Counted from the first letter of the stretch, positions 20,262 to 30,984 are shown. The stretch: DNA of 64,000 bases from Chryseobacterium sp. ISL-6 (GCF_018613715.1 NZ_JAGGPT010000006.1:620001-684000), one strand, 5' to 3'. A program made the numbers and translations. The notes: generated by a model not told the origin, from the letters alone.

Positions 20262-21689
20262 ATGAAAAAAATAAAAGTTTTATTAATAATATTAACGGGA
20301 GTAATTGTAAGCTCTTGTCAAGGTGATTTTACTGAAGAATTGCCACCTATTACACTTCCTCTTGATCAGGCAATTACTAACGAGAAAGTATTAAATACAG
20401 CTGTTAATGGTCTGTATGGATACTATCAAACGAACAGTGATGGATCATTAAACTCATACGGAGCTTTATTACCTACTTTGCAAGAATTACTTGGGGATAA
20501 TGCTTTTGTTGCTATTGTAAATTCTAACAGATTTTCAACCACAAGAGATAGTAATCTTACATTTTATACTAGAAACAATGGGGATATAGCTACTTTATGG
20601 GCTACTCTTTATAAGATCATTGCAAATGCTAATTTTGTTCTTGGATATGAAGGTAAAATAAGTGATGACCTGACTACTCCAGGTACACCTGAAAATTTGT
20701 TTGGTCAGGCTCATGCTATAAGAGCAATGGCCTATTCAACACTAGTCGCTTTATACAGCGATAATTTTAATGGCTCAAATCCAGATGTGGGAGTTCCACT
20801 TCCATTAGAGTTTAAGCCAGGAACAAATTTACCAAGAGCTAGTGTGAAACAAGTTTATGATCAAATTTTTTCTGATTTAACAAAGGCTAAATCATTAGTA
20901 GGGACAACAAACGGTAATAAAAAGCTTAATTCAACTGCAATAGATTTGTTATTTTCAAGATATTATCTTGCGATTAAAAATTATGGACAGGCTAACACTT
21001 ATGCTCAAAGTGTTCTAGATAATTCTACAAGTACATTATTACCTTCTTCTGGGGTTGCTAATTATTTTTCAGCTGCAGGGGAAACAAACCCTGAAACAAT
21101 CTTTCAAGTGGATTATAACTCTTTGGATTTGCCAGGAGATAATGATGGTATTACTGCAACCTGGTCTTCAACAGGTCGTTATAAGCAAAATTTCGCAACT
21201 CAAACATTTTTCAGTAAATTAGGAGCTAATGACGTAAGAAGAGGGACGTGGTATAGAAATACAGGTTATGTTCAAACCTTAACAGATAATCCGAAACCTA
21301 TTGATGTGATGAAATATACTACAACAGATAGAGATATTGTAGTGTTAAGGAAAACTGAAGCAGTATTCAATCAATTAGAAGCTTTATATTATACAAATCC
21401 TGTAGAAGCTCTTACAAAGCTAAATGCTTGGGTGAAAACATATAGAGATACTGATTATGTTTATGCTGGAACTGGTACAGATTTGTTAAAAGAAATTCTG
21501 ATGCAAAAGAATCTTGAGATGTTCTTAGAAGGTTTTAGATATAGTGATTTGAAAAGAAATGGCATTTCTTTCAAAAATCCACAGACACAAGTTGAACTTA
21601 CACCAGCTAAAGTTCAGTTTAAGGCTTTTCCAATAACACAATCGGAGCTTAATACAAATACTCTTATTCAGCAGTATCCCGGTTATTAA
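20262..21689 (+). CDS. SusD/RagB family nutrient-binding outer membrane lipoprotein
   Basis: A 475-residue protein when the ATG at 20262 is used, which gives a clean lipoprotein signal (MKKIKVLLIILTGVIVSSC, lipid-modified Cys19). The longer frame back to 20220 would overlap the SusC gene and has no signal sequence. SusD-like features are the helical TPR-type N-terminal half (ALYDSNF-like segments, RASVKQVYDQIFSDLTKAKSLV) and the C-terminal LMQKNLEMFLEGFRYSDLKRNG motif, in which usual family members have ERRxEL. It is the lid of the SusC transporter on the cell surface. Confidence 0.93.
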   Translation: MKKIKVLLIILTGVIVSSCQGDFTEELPPITLPLDQAITNEKVLNTAVNGLYGYYQTNSDGSLNSYGALLPTLQELLGDNAFVAIVNSNRFSTTRDSNLTFYTRNNGDIATLWATLYKIIANANFVLGYEGKISDDLTTPGTPENLFGQAHAIRAMAYSTLVALYSDNFNGSNPDVGVPLPLEFKPGTNLPRASVKQVYDQIFSDLTKAKSLVGTTNGNKKLNSTAIDLLFSRYYLAIKNYGQANTYAQSVLDNSTSTLLPSSGVANYFSAAGETNPETIFQVDYNSLDLPGDNDGITATWSSTGRYKQNFATQTFFSKLGANDVRRGTWYRNTGYVQTLTDNPKPIDVMKYTTTDRDIVVLRKTEAVFNQLEALYYTNPVEALTKLNAWVKTYRDTDYVYAGTGTDLLKEILMQKNLEMFLEGFRYSDLKRNGISFKNPQTQVELTPAKVQFKAFPITQSELNTNTLIQQYPGY

Positions 21690-21713
21690 TTAAACAATAA
21701 CCCATATAATATG

Positions 21714-21740
21714 AAACCCTGCTCCAAGCAGGGTTTTTTA
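21714..21740 (+). terminator. Intrinsic terminator after susC-susD
   Basis: AAACCCTGCT (21714-21723) and AGCAGGGTTT (21727-21736) form a perfect 10-bp stem with a 3-nt loop and a T run. Confidence 0.92.
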
Positions 21741-21828
21741 TTTCCTTTTATTTCTTACTTTTGCTGTACAAAATGTAATATAAAAACCGCTATGGTTCTG
21801 TATCACTTTTGAACCAATAAATTAACAT

Positions 21829-23766
21829 ATGAAATACCTATTTTTTATAATTATCTTCTTTAGTGGTCTCTCTAATGCACAGGTAGTTAATAAAACAGAT
21901 TCTAATAGGCTTGAAAAAAAACTGGCAGATACTCTGGTTATTGATTCAGGAAAGAAGGATTCTTTAAAAATATTTAAACCTACTATCAATGATTATCTGT
22001 ATCAGACCCAATTTTCTGAAAAGAAAATATTTGATACAGTAATGACCTATGATAAAACCTATATCTTTTCACAATATAATAACAAAGATAACTTTGGGAG
22101 GGTTCAGTTTCCCAATGTAGGATCTGGATTTAATCCTCTTTCTTATGAGGTAAATGCAGAACAAAATTTATCATTATTACCTTCCAATAAATCATATGGG
22201 ATTATAGGAATTAGTGATGTTAAATATTATGATGTAAAAACGCCAACGGCCACTTTTATATATCATAATTCAATAAAGAATGGGGCTATTTTGAAATCTA
22301 CATATACTCAAAATATTGGGAAGCGTTTTAATTTTGCCTTGGAATATATGGGACTTCGGTCGCAAGGTCTTTATAGAAATTCGTTAGCAGCCAATAATAA
22401 CACTTTGTTCTCGGGACATTACATTAGTAAAAGTGGGAACTATGAATTGTTTGCTCATTACCTACATCAAAATGTGAATAACCAGGAGAATGGAGGGATT
22501 GTTGCGGACGATCTTTTTCAAAGTGGAAATAGTGATTTTCGAAACAGGCTCAATGCTGAAGTAAATCTGGCTTCTTCAAGTTCGCAGTTTGGCTATAGGA
22601 GATATTACTTAAGTCATCAGTTTACACCTTTTAATTCTGAAAAATTTCCTTTTAGGATAAGACATACTATTTTTAATCAGGGAAATAAATACTATTACAC
22701 AGAAGGGGCTCTAGAAGGATATTGGTACGATGCTCCATCAGAAATTGTCAGCGGCTTTCCTCTTTCTACCAAGAAATATTCAAATAATCTAAGCAATACG
22801 GTGAGTTTGGTTTGGGATAATGAAAAATTTAAGCTAGATGCTGGAGTACGTTATCAAATGCTGAAATTTGGTGCAACGCAGACTACCTTGCCGCTTTCAC
22901 AAATTCCTAACGAAATTAAAGAAAGCAGAATTGGGGCTGTAGGAAATCTTCAGGTGAAACTTTTAGATAAAATACAATTAAATTCATTTGTAGAATTTTC
23001 AAATGGCAGTCAATTCGGGACTTATCTAAAAACAACAAATAATATAAAATTTGAACCTATTAAAGATTACTTTGTAAATGCTAAAGTAAATTTCCAGAGC
23101 ACCTATCCTACATTCAATTATCTTTTAAACACTTCAGTATATAATAAATTCAATTATGTTCTGCAGGATGTGAAAAATCAGTCAATAACTGAGATTGGAG
23201 GAAATATCAATCTTAAATGGTTTAAAACAGAATTGTTCGTTAACTATTTTAGAATTGATAACTACACCTATCTTGATGCAGCGTCAATGCCAAAGCAAAG
23301 TCAAAGTTCATTGAATATCTCTCAGATCGGAGGAGATGCAACATTCAGTTTTGGTAAGTATCATTTAAATACAAGAGTGCAATTTCAGAATGCATTGACA
23401 AATAAAGAATTATATCCGATGCCTGGGTTTATAGGAAGAGTTAATTTTTTCTATCAGGCAAAAGCATTTAAAAATGCTGCTGAAATACAGGCTGGTTTGA
23501 AAGTTTATTATTTCTCGAAGTTTGCTTCAAGAGAATATTTTCCAATACTTAATGAATACATTTTACCAAGAGCTGATTCATTTTCAATTGGAGGGCAGCC
23601 CATTGCCGATATTTACATTAATATGAAAGTGAAAAAAATGTTCTTCTTTGTTGAAGGACAGCAAATTGGCACTCTTATATCATCTAATAAAGCCTATGCA
23701 TTTCCACATTATCCGGTTTATGACTTCAGATTGAACCTTGGAATTGTTTGGTATTTGTTCAACTAA
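21829..23766 (+). CDS. Putative porin (Porin_10 type beta barrel)
   Basis: A 645-residue protein with a signal peptide (MKYLFFIIIFFSGLSNAQ) and many short amphipathic strands with aromatic ends, as in an outer-membrane barrel; the last residues LNLGIVWYLFN match a barrel end. The pattern (TMTYDKTYIFSQYNNKDNFGRVQFPNVGSGFNPLSYE-like region) is that of the putative porin family of Bacteroidota. A TACTTTTG -10 box lies at 21756-21763. It lies 15 nt before bshC, but a functional link is not evident. Substrate unknown. Confidence 0.78.
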   Translation: MKYLFFIIIFFSGLSNAQVVNKTDSNRLEKKLADTLVIDSGKKDSLKIFKPTINDYLYQTQFSEKKIFDTVMTYDKTYIFSQYNNKDNFGRVQFPNVGSGFNPLSYEVNAEQNLSLLPSNKSYGIIGISDVKYYDVKTPTATFIYHNSIKNGAILKSTYTQNIGKRFNFALEYMGLRSQGLYRNSLAANNNTLFSGHYISKSGNYELFAHYLHQNVNNQENGGIVADDLFQSGNSDFRNRLNAEVNLASSSSQFGYRRYYLSHQFTPFNSEKFPFRIRHTIFNQGNKYYYTEGALEGYWYDAPSEIVSGFPLSTKKYSNNLSNTVSLVWDNEKFKLDAGVRYQMLKFGATQTTLPLSQIPNEIKESRIGAVGNLQVKLLDKIQLNSFVEFSNGSQFGTYLKTTNNIKFEPIKDYFVNAKVNFQSTYPTFNYLLNTSVYNKFNYVLQDVKNQSITEIGGNINLKWFKTELFVNYFRIDNYTYLDAASMPKQSQSSLNISQIGGDATFSFGKYHLNTRVQFQNALTNKELYPMPGFIGRVNFFYQAKAFKNAAEIQAGLKVYYFSKFASREYFPILNEYILPRADSFSIGGQPIADIYINMKVKKMFFFVEGQQIGTLISSNKAYAFPHYPVYDFRLNLGIVWYLFN

Positions 23767-23781
23767 AAAGCTAAATTACAG

Positions 23782-25368
23782 TTGAAAACAATTAACAAAA
23801 TATCATTTAATGATATAGAAAACATACCTCAATTAATAAAAGATTTTTTAGATCAGAAAATTGAGGGCTTTGAGGAAAGTACATTTTCTTTAGAACATTT
23901 TACAAAACAGATTCATCTGAAACAAGAATCTTTTACATCAGAACAAAGGGATGTACTCTTTAATGTGCTTGAACAACAACTTTCAAATCTTAAGCTTTCG
24001 ACTAGGCAAAAGGAAAACCTGGAAAATTTAAAACTTCCGGATACATTTACAATTACAACAGGACATCAATTGAACTTATTTTCAGGGCCTGTTTTTTTTG
24101 TCTATAAAATTTTGCAGACTATTAAAACCTGTTCGTACTTAAAAGTTCATTTTCCGGATTTTAATTTTGTTCCCGTTTATTGGATGGCTTCAGAAGATCA
24201 TGATTTTGCTGAGATCAATCATTTTAAAACGGAAAATAACTACTACGAGATTAATGAAAAGTCAGGTGGACCCGTTGGAAGAATCGAAGTAAGTGATACA
24301 TTTTTCATTTCTGAATTTGAAAAGGAATTCAAAGATTCTGTTTTTGGGACGGAACTTATTTTAATGCTTAAAGAAGCCTATAAAGTTGGAAATACACTTA
24401 CTGACGCCATTAAAATTTTGGTCAACAGACTTTTCTCTGACTTTGGATTACTGATCATTGATGGAGATTCTAAGGAATTGAAAAATCAGATAAAAGATAT
24501 TTTCAAAGATGAGATTCTTAATTCCAGTTTGTATAATGTGTCAAAAGAAAAAGTGAACTTTCTGACTGGGAAGTACGGAAAGGTTCAGGTGAATCCTCGG
24601 GAAATCAATCTCTTTTACTTTTCAGAAACTAGAGATAGGATCGACTTTGATGGAAATAAATACATTATTATTGATAGGGGTCTTCAATTTAGCAGGGAAG
24701 AGATTTTGAATGAGTTAGAGGATTCTCCTGAGAGATTTAGCCCAAATGCATTGATGAGACCAGTATATCAGGAAAAGGTATTGCCTAATTTAGCATATAT
24801 AGGAGGTAATGCTGAAATCATGTATTGGTTGGAATTAAAGGATTATTTTGATACGATTAACATTCCATTTCCCATTCTTATTCCGAGAAATTCAATGCTT
24901 TTTCTTCAAGATAAAACCCTAAAGAAAATAGATAAATTAAATCTGAAAATTGATGATTTTTTCCAGAATTTCGCTACTATAACCAATGGAAAGATCTTGG
25001 ATGACAGTGCTGTTGTTAAAGTATTAGAAGAAAAGGAAAGTCTTTTGATTAATAGTTTTTCCGATTTAAGAGCTATTGCTGAAACGACTGAGAGGTCTTT
25101 TGGAAATATGGTTAAGGCAGAAGAGGTAAGACAGCTTAAATCTTTTAAAAGGATGAAAAAACGTCTTCTACATGCCGAAAAAATAAAACAAAGTGAATTA
25201 CTTGAAAGGCTGGAAAATTTATTTTTAGATGTACATCCTTCTAAAACCTGGCAGGAAAGAGTTTATAATTTTAGTGTATTTTTTGCGGATTATGGATATT
25301 CATGGCTTGAAACTTGTTTAGAAGAAATGGTGGTTCAAGAATCAAAATTAATAATTGTTGCCATTTAA
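23782..25368 (+). CDS. bshC: Bacillithiol biosynthesis cysteine-adding enzyme BshC (TTG start)
   Basis: A 528-residue BshC. TGHQLNLFSGPVFFVYKILQTI and VPVYWMASEDHDFAEINHF are the family's core motifs, and RPVYQEKVLPNLAYIGGNAEIMYWLELKDYF is the C-terminal counterpart. BshC joins cysteine to glucosaminyl-malate to complete bacillithiol in the cytoplasm. The start is a TTG at 23782; the reading MKTINKISFNDIENIPQLI matches how BshC proteins begin, and no suitable ATG exists nearby. bshA and bshB are not in this window. The gene ends with a promoter for the next gene inside its last codons. Confidence 0.95.
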   Translation: MKTINKISFNDIENIPQLIKDFLDQKIEGFEESTFSLEHFTKQIHLKQESFTSEQRDVLFNVLEQQLSNLKLSTRQKENLENLKLPDTFTITTGHQLNLFSGPVFFVYKILQTIKTCSYLKVHFPDFNFVPVYWMASEDHDFAEINHFKTENNYYEINEKSGGPVGRIEVSDTFFISEFEKEFKDSVFGTELILMLKEAYKVGNTLTDAIKILVNRLFSDFGLLIIDGDSKELKNQIKDIFKDEILNSSLYNVSKEKVNFLTGKYGKVQVNPREINLFYFSETRDRIDFDGNKYIIIDRGLQFSREEILNELEDSPERFSPNALMRPVYQEKVLPNLAYIGGNAEIMYWLELKDYFDTINIPFPILIPRNSMLFLQDKTLKKIDKLNLKIDDFFQNFATITNGKILDDSAVVKVLEEKESLLINSFSDLRAIAETTERSFGNMVKAEEVRQLKSFKRMKKRLLHAEKIKQSELLERLENLFLDVHPSKTWQERVYNFSVFFADYGYSWLETCLEEMVVQESKLIIVAI

Positions 25369-25387
25369 TTTTAAAGGAGTATTTTTG
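25358..25387 (+). promoter_or_regulatory. Promoter of the LysM gene, overlapping the end of bshC
   Basis: TTG at 25358-25360 and TATTTTTG at 25380-25387 are separated by 19 nt, an exact fit to the Bacteroidota promoter pattern. The LysM gene starts 19 nt after the -10 box, so it can be transcribed independently of bshC. Confidence 0.6.
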
Positions 25388-25406
25388 TAAATTATAAGTA
25401 TCTACT

Positions 25407-27356
25407 ATGATAAAAAGGTTTTTTATTCTATCCAGTTTATGTATGGTTTTGGGTGTTTCTGCTCAACAATCACATACCGTAGTTAAAGGAGATAATCCTT
25501 ATAATATTGCTAGAAAATATGGCATAACTGTAGATGAACTGCTGAAACTAAATCCAAAATTTAAAGAAGGCAAACTGGCTATTGGTGATGTGCTTACGGT
25601 TAAGTCCGATAAAAGTTCTGTAAAAAGTCCTGCAAGTACTATTGCTAAAGCTGCCGTTGTAGAAAAGGCTAAACCGACTTCTCAGACTGGAAAAATCATT
25701 TTGCAGCCAAAACAAACTATTTATGGGATTACAAAGCAATACCGTATTTCTGAAACTGATTTAAGAAAATTGAATCCGGAATTGGATTCACATATGAAAA
25801 TTGGCGATGAAATTACTCTGCCTTTTGATAGTATTAAGAAATATGGTGGTGACCAACAGCCGGTAGTAGCTTCTAAGCCAACTGAAAAACCTGTTGATGT
25901 AATCGCTACAAATAACGCATCAGACGAAGAAAGTTATACGATTCAGTCAAAAGATAATTACTATAGAATTACAAAACAGTTTGGAATCAGCCAACAAGAA
26001 CTGTATACTTTAAATCCTGGATTGGAAGAAAAAGGATTAAAACCTGGTGAGGTTATTAAGGTCAAGAAATCAAATACTACTGCTGTTGTTTCGGAGCCAG
26101 TGAATACCAAAGCTAAAATTGATTCAGGAAACGAAAAATCATCAACGAATTCATCCAATACAAATACAGTTTTGGCAGATGAATATGTAACATATACCGT
26201 TCAACAAGGTGATACTGTTTTCTCTATTGTTAACAAATATGGGATATCCATTGATGAATTAATTGCTTTAAACCCAGATTTATCACATGGATTAAAAACA
26301 GGGATGGTTTTAAAAATAAAAAAACTTGACCCTGCTTACATAAAGAAAAGTGGAGATGCATTAAGTGTTGTTTTAATGCTTCCTTTCGGATATAGCACAA
26401 ACGAGACTCAATACAGAACCATGGCAATTGATTTCCTTACAGGGGCGAAATTAGCTATTGAAAGAAATGCCAGAACCGGACAAAAACTTGATATAAAAAT
26501 TGTGGATTCCGGAAATGAAGCTTCATTTAGAAACTCATTAACTCAAATCAATCCTAATAATACAGATTTGATCATCGGCCCATTCTTTAAATCCAATGTT
26601 ATTGACGTACTGGATTTTACCAAAACCCAAAAAATTCCTATTGTAGCTCCATTTGCTAACTCTCCTGAGCTGTATAATTATAGTAATTTGGTTATTATTG
26701 AAACGAATGATCAGACCTATGCTGATAAGATCGTAGATGAAGTGAAGGCAGTATATTCCGATCAAAAGATATATATAGTTGCTGATGGTAAAAAAGACAA
26801 CGCTAATTATATTAAAGCAGGTCTTGAAAAGGCGGTTAAAAATCCAAATGTGATGATTGTAGGTTCTCCTGCAGAAATCAAAGCGGATCAAAATATGATG
26901 ACCGGACAATCAGCACCGGTAATTGCAATTTTAGCCAGTGATAATGATGGTACCGGGGAAGCTTTTTCAAATAAAATAATTGCATTGTCAAAAGAAGTGC
27001 AGGGAGTAAAAGCTTTCAGTATGTATTATGTCCCAAGTTTTGAGAAAAAAGTAGACGAGCTTAGTCAGGTTAATCTGGTTTATCTAATGGATAGAAAGAT
27101 CAATACAGATGGAAGTTTTGAAAAGGAAATCCTTGCAGCCTATAAAAGTAAATATTGTAAGACTCCTCCAAGATATGCAATCATTGGGTTCGATGTTGTA
27201 AATGATATGTTAACAAGAGAGAACAAAAAAGGAGAAATCTTTAAACAAATGAATAAAATTCAGACCCAGCTTGCGACTAAGTTTGAGTTTGTAAAGTCCA
27301 AAGCTAATGGTGCTTATGTAAATACAGGCTATCGTGTGATTCGATTGGTTCCTTAG
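25407..27356 (+). CDS. Exported protein with four LysM domains and a type 1 periplasmic-binding-like domain
   Basis: A 649-residue protein with a signal peptide (cleavage near GVSAQ). Four LysM modules lie at about residues 23-65, 96-138, 176-219 and 262-305, each with the pattern HTVVKGDN..IARKYGIT..ELLKLNP. Residues of about 320-649 fold as a type 1 periplasmic binding protein (VVLMLPFG, TDLIIGPFFKSNVIDVLDF, IPIVAPFANS). LysM binds peptidoglycan, so the protein probably sits on the cell wall in the periplasm. Similar proteins are common in Flavobacteriia, but I know of no proven role. The binding-like domain may sense a ligand or be structural. Confidence 0.88.
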   Translation: MIKRFFILSSLCMVLGVSAQQSHTVVKGDNPYNIARKYGITVDELLKLNPKFKEGKLAIGDVLTVKSDKSSVKSPASTIAKAAVVEKAKPTSQTGKIILQPKQTIYGITKQYRISETDLRKLNPELDSHMKIGDEITLPFDSIKKYGGDQQPVVASKPTEKPVDVIATNNASDEESYTIQSKDNYYRITKQFGISQQELYTLNPGLEEKGLKPGEVIKVKKSNTTAVVSEPVNTKAKIDSGNEKSSTNSSNTNTVLADEYVTYTVQQGDTVFSIVNKYGISIDELIALNPDLSHGLKTGMVLKIKKLDPAYIKKSGDALSVVLMLPFGYSTNETQYRTMAIDFLTGAKLAIERNARTGQKLDIKIVDSGNEASFRNSLTQINPNNTDLIIGPFFKSNVIDVLDFTKTQKIPIVAPFANSPELYNYSNLVIIETNDQTYADKIVDEVKAVYSDQKIYIVADGKKDNANYIKAGLEKAVKNPNVMIVGSPAEIKADQNMMTGQSAPVIAILASDNDGTGEAFSNKIIALSKEVQGVKAFSMYYVPSFEKKVDELSQVNLVYLMDRKINTDGSFEKEILAAYKSKYCKTPPRYAIIGFDVVNDMLTRENKKGEIFKQMNKIQTQLATKFEFVKSKANGAYVNTGYRVIRLVP

Positions 27357-27395
27357 AGAAGAGGATTGCATTAAGGAAATTCTTAATATTATATT

Positions 27396-27403
27396 TATAT
27401 TTG
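27396..27403 (+). promoter_or_regulatory. Possible -10 box of fabD
   Basis: TATATTTG matches TAnnTTTG and lies 21 nt before fabD. There is no TTG at the standard distance, so only the -10 half is supported. Confidence 0.4.
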
Positions 27404-27424
27404 CATAATATTTTAAATTAATAG

Positions 27425-28300
27425 ATGAAAGCACTTGTATTTCCTGGGCAGGGTTCTCAATTCGTTGGGATGGGAAAAGAATTATATGATTCTCGAAAAG
27501 ACATAAAGGACTTGATGGAATCTGCCAATGAAATTTTAGGTTTTGATATTCTCTCCCTTATGTTTAATGGGGCGGATGAGGATCTTAAAAAAACTGAGGT
27601 TACACAACCTTCTATTTTTATACATTCAGTAGCTGCTCTAAAAGCAGTAAACGGTCTTGGTGCTGAAATGGTAGCAGGTCATTCTTTAGGTGAATTTTCA
27701 GCACTTGTTGCTAATGGGGTTTTATCTTTCGATGATGGACTTAAGTTAGTTTCTGAAAGAGCAAAAGCAATGCAGGAAGCTTGTGATGCAAATCCAAGTT
27801 CTATGGCTGCAATTTTGGGATTAGAAGATGCTAAAGTTGAAGATATCTGTGCTCAGATTAACGGAATTGTTGTTCCGGCAAATTATAACTGTCCTGGACA
27901 ATTAGTGATTTCCGGAGAAACAGCAGCTGTAGAAGAGGCTTGTATAAAATTAAAAGAGGCAGGTGCTAAAAGAGCGTTATTATTACCTGTAAATGGTGCT
28001 TTCCATTCTCCATTGATGCAGCCGGCACAAGAGAAATTAGCTGCGGCAATTGAGCTTACCAAATTTAGAAAAGCAACTATTCCGGTTTATCAGAATATTA
28101 CAACAACAGCGGTTACTAACCCTGACGAAATTAAACAAAACTTGATTGCACAACTAACAGGTCCTGTAAAGTGGACGCAATCTGTTCAGAATATGATTAA
28201 AGATGGTGCTTCTAACTTCGTAGAAGTTGGACCAGGAAAGACGCTTCAAGGATTGATCAAAAAGATTGATGGTTCTGTAGACGTTGCTTCTGCAATCTAA
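27425..28300 (+). CDS. fabD: Malonyl-CoA:ACP transacylase
   Basis: A 291-residue FabD. The start MKALVFPGQGSQFVGMG holds the oxyanion-loop Gln, GHSLGE at residues 85-90 carries the nucleophile Ser87, and NGAFHSPLM near residue 200 carries the catalytic histidine. It loads malonate on acyl carrier protein for fatty acid synthesis in the cytoplasm. Full length, with the usual active-site residues. It is followed 10 nt later by the GYDIA kinase gene. Confidence 0.96.
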   Translation: MKALVFPGQGSQFVGMGKELYDSRKDIKDLMESANEILGFDILSLMFNGADEDLKKTEVTQPSIFIHSVAALKAVNGLGAEMVAGHSLGEFSALVANGVLSFDDGLKLVSERAKAMQEACDANPSSMAAILGLEDAKVEDICAQINGIVVPANYNCPGQLVISGETAAVEEACIKLKEAGAKRALLLPVNGAFHSPLMQPAQEKLAAAIELTKFRKATIPVYQNITTTAVTNPDEIKQNLIAQLTGPVKWTQSVQNMIKDGASNFVEVGPGKTLQGLIKKIDGSVDVASAI

Positions 28301-28310
28301 ACAAAATAAT

Positions 28311-29216
28311 ATGGGCGAGATATTTTCACCAGGAAAGCTGATGCTGACTTCAGAATATTTCGCAATAGATGGAGCTCTTGTCCTAGCGGTACCAACCAAA
28401 CTAGGACAAGAGTTTTTTTTTGATGAAAAAAATGATCGGAAGTCATTAATTTTCTGGAAAGCCTATCATCAGAATAAACTTTGGTTAGAAGCCGTCATTG
28501 ATTATAAAGAGTGGCAGATCCTGGATACCAATATTCCTATAAGTGCAGAGTTTATTGTAAAAACTTTAAAGAATGTACAGCGACTTTCAAATAGCAAACT
28601 TGCTGGAACAGATTCCTATTATTTAAAAACAAATCTTCAGTTTCCTTCCGATTTTGGATTGGGAAGCAGTTCTACCTTAATGAATAATCTTTCCGAGTGG
28701 GCAGGAATAAATGCTTTTCAGTTAAATACCATGAGCTTAGGCGGAAGTGGTTATGATATCGCTGTTGCAAAAGAGAAATCTGCAGTTCTTTACCAAAACA
28801 AACCCGAAATACACTATAAAAAGGTAACCTTCAATCCTGTTTTCAAAGATGAATTGATCTTTATTCATTTAAATCAGAAACAAGACAGTAGAGAGGCTAT
28901 TAATCTTTATAAATCTAAAGTAAAATCTGATGAATTAATCGAAGAGTTCTCAAATCTTACAAAAGAAATTTTATTGTGCAATAAATTGGATGATTTTTCA
29001 CGATTAATGGAGATTCACGAACAAAAAATTTCTCACTTTCTGAACATGCCAACAGTTAAGGATCGGCTTTTTGAAGACTGTCCCTTTTTTGTAAAAAGTT
29101 TGGGCGCATGGGGAGGTGATTTTGTGATGAGTGCCAAATTCAGGGGCTTTAAGGACTATTTTCGGGGAAAAGGTTTTAATACTATTTTTGATTGGGATAA
29201 TATAATTAACTCATAA
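28311..29216 (+). CDS. GYDIA-family GHMP kinase
   Basis: A 301-residue protein when the ATG at 28311 is used (MGEIFSPGKLMLTSEYF), which begins with the normal GHMP kinase first strand; the longer frame from 28284 overlaps fabD. The phosphate loop is FGLGSSSTLMNNLSEWA and the family's namesake motif GGSGYDIAVA follows. The family is related to mevalonate-pathway kinases and is widespread in Bacteroidota. The substrate is not known. AWGGDFVMSA near the C-terminus is the third GHMP motif. Confidence 0.88.
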   Translation: MGEIFSPGKLMLTSEYFAIDGALVLAVPTKLGQEFFFDEKNDRKSLIFWKAYHQNKLWLEAVIDYKEWQILDTNIPISAEFIVKTLKNVQRLSNSKLAGTDSYYLKTNLQFPSDFGLGSSSTLMNNLSEWAGINAFQLNTMSLGGSGYDIAVAKEKSAVLYQNKPEIHYKKVTFNPVFKDELIFIHLNQKQDSREAINLYKSKVKSDELIEEFSNLTKEILLCNKLDDFSRLMEIHEQKISHFLNMPTVKDRLFEDCPFFVKSLGAWGGDFVMSAKFRGFKDYFRGKGFNTIFDWDNIINS

Positions 29217-29300
29217 ACAACAATTTACAACTCTTCATTTTTCTTTGTCATTCTGACTTATATCATTATATTTAACCACCTTTAACAATAAATTAATATT

Positions 29301-29308
29301 TAATTTTG
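29301..29308 (+). promoter_or_regulatory. Possible -10 box of pckA
   Basis: TAATTTTG matches the TAnnTTTG pattern, 35 nt before pckA in a 127-nt AT-rich gap. No clear -33 TTG is seen. Confidence 0.4.
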
Positions 29309-29343
29309 TTGGACTAAAAAAAGAAATAGAAAATATAAGTAAA

Positions 29344-30960
29344 ATGAAACACGCTAAAATCATCCAGGATTTACAAAAATTAGGGATTAAAGGAGACTAT
29401 GAAGTAATATATAATCCTTCTTATGAGGAATTATTTCAAGCAGAAGTTTCTCCCGAAAATCAGGGTTTTGAAAGAGCTGAACTTACGGAATCTGGTGCAG
29501 TATCAGTAAAAACGGGAATTTTTACAGGCCGTTCTCCTAAAGACAGATATATTGTTCAGGATGATGTTACAAGAGACACAATTTTCTGGGATGGTAAAGT
29601 GAATTTACCTACAACAGCAGAAATCTTTCAGTCTTGTAAAGAATTAGTGCTAAACCAACTTTCTTCTTCTAAGAAAATTTATGTTGTAGATGCTTTTTGT
29701 GGAACAAATGCTGATACAAGACTTAAAGTAAGATTCATTGTAGAAGTTGCATGGCAGGCGCATTTCGTTACTAATATGTTCATCCGTCCATCTCATTTTG
29801 AGCTGGAAAACTTTGGAGAGCCGGATTTCACTGTAGTGAATGGGTCTAAAACAACTAATCCAAACTGGGAGGCTCAGGGATTAAATTCTGAGAACTTTGT
29901 AATGTTCAACCTTACTGAAAAACTTCAGATCATTGGTGGAACATGGTATGGAGGAGAAATGAAAAAAGGAATGTTTGCTATGATGAATTATTATCTTCCT
30001 TTGAAAGGTATGGCATCAATGCACTGTTCTGCAAATGTAGGTGAAGAAGGAGATGTTGCCTTATTCTTTGGTCTTTCCGGAACAGGAAAAACGACTTTAT
30101 CTGCAGATCCTAAAAGATATCTGATTGGTGATGACGAACACGGTTGGGATAATAATGGAGTATTCAATTACGAAGGTGGTTGCTATGCTAAAGTAATTGA
30201 TTTATCAGAAGAAAAAGAACCGGATATTTTCAGAGCGATTAAGAGAGATGCACTTTTAGAAAATGTTGTTGTTCATAATGGGGTTTCTGATTATACAGAT
30301 GGTTCAATCACGGAAAATACAAGAGTTTCTTACCCGATTTATCATATCAACAAAATTGTTTTGCCTTCTAAGGCCGGACATGCAAAAAAGATAGTTTATC
30401 TTTCTGCTGATGCGTTCGGAGTATTACCTCCGGTTTCTATATTGGATGAAAACCAAGCTCAGTATCACTTCCTGTGTGGATACACTTCTAAATTAGCTGG
30501 AACTGAAAGAGGAATTACTTCTCCAGAACCATCGTTCTCACCTGCATTTGGTGAGGCATTCTTAACATTACACCCAACTATGTATTCTAAAACACTGATT
30601 GGTAAAATGAAAGAACACGGTGCAAAAGCTTATTTGGTAAATACAGGTTGGAATGGTACTGGTAAAAGAATTTCTTTAAAAGATACAAGAGCCATTATTG
30701 ATGCGATCATTGATGGGTCTATCGAAAATGCTCCTAAGACGAGAATTCCAATTATGAATTTAGAGATTCCTACTTCTTTACCAAATGTTACGGAAGGTAT
30801 TCTAGATCCTAGAAATACATATAATGATGCAACTGAATGGGAAGAAAAAGCAAAAGATCTAGCTTCAAGATACATTAAAAACTTCGAACAGTATTGTAAT
30901 ACTGAAGAGGGGAAAAAGCTTATTGCTTCAGGTCCGCAATTACAGGAACAAACAATTTAA
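29344..30960 (+). CDS. pckA: Phosphoenolpyruvate carboxykinase (ATP)
   Basis: A 538-residue ATP-dependent [21 protein letters not shown] (from residue 243) is the Walker A-like kinase-1a motif, [23 protein letters not shown] the metal-binding kinase-2 region, and [12 protein letters not shown] near the N-terminus binds oxaloacetate. It converts oxaloacetate and ATP to phosphoenolpyruvate, CO2 and ADP for gluconeogenesis. Full length and single-gene unit with its own terminator. Confidence 0.97.
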   Translation: MKHAKIIQDLQKLGIKGDYEVIYNPSYEELFQAEVSPENQGFERAELTESGAVSVKTGIFTGRSPKDRYIVQDDVTRDTIFWDGKVNLPTTAEIFQSCKELVLNQLSSSKKIYVVDAFCGTNADTRLKVRFIVEVAWQAHFVTNMFIRPSHFELENFGEPDFTVVNGSKTTNPNWEAQGLNSENFVMFNLTEKLQIIGGTWYGGEMKKGMFAMMNYYLPLKGMASMHCSANVGEEGDVALFFGLSGTGKTTLSADPKRYLIGDDEHGWDNNGVFNYEGGCYAKVIDLSEEKEPDIFRAIKRDALLENVVVHNGVSDYTDGSITENTRVSYPIYHINKIVLPSKAGHAKKIVYLSADAFGVLPPVSILDENQAQYHFLCGYTSKLAGTERGITSPEPSFSPAFGEAFLTLHPTMYSKTLIGKMKEHGAKAYLVNTGWNGTGKRISLKDTRAIIDAIIDGSIENAPKTRIPIMNLEIPTSLPNVTEGILDPRNTYNDATEWEEKAKDLASRYIKNFEQYCNTEEGKKLIASGPQLQEQTI

Positions 30961-30984
30961 GACAAACCATCTTAATATAAAATT

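Noticed and set aside
26538-26909. 123-codon antisense frame inside the LysM gene
   Set aside because: It lies fully opposite a well-supported coding region, has no start signals and reads as hydrophobic low-complexity sequence.
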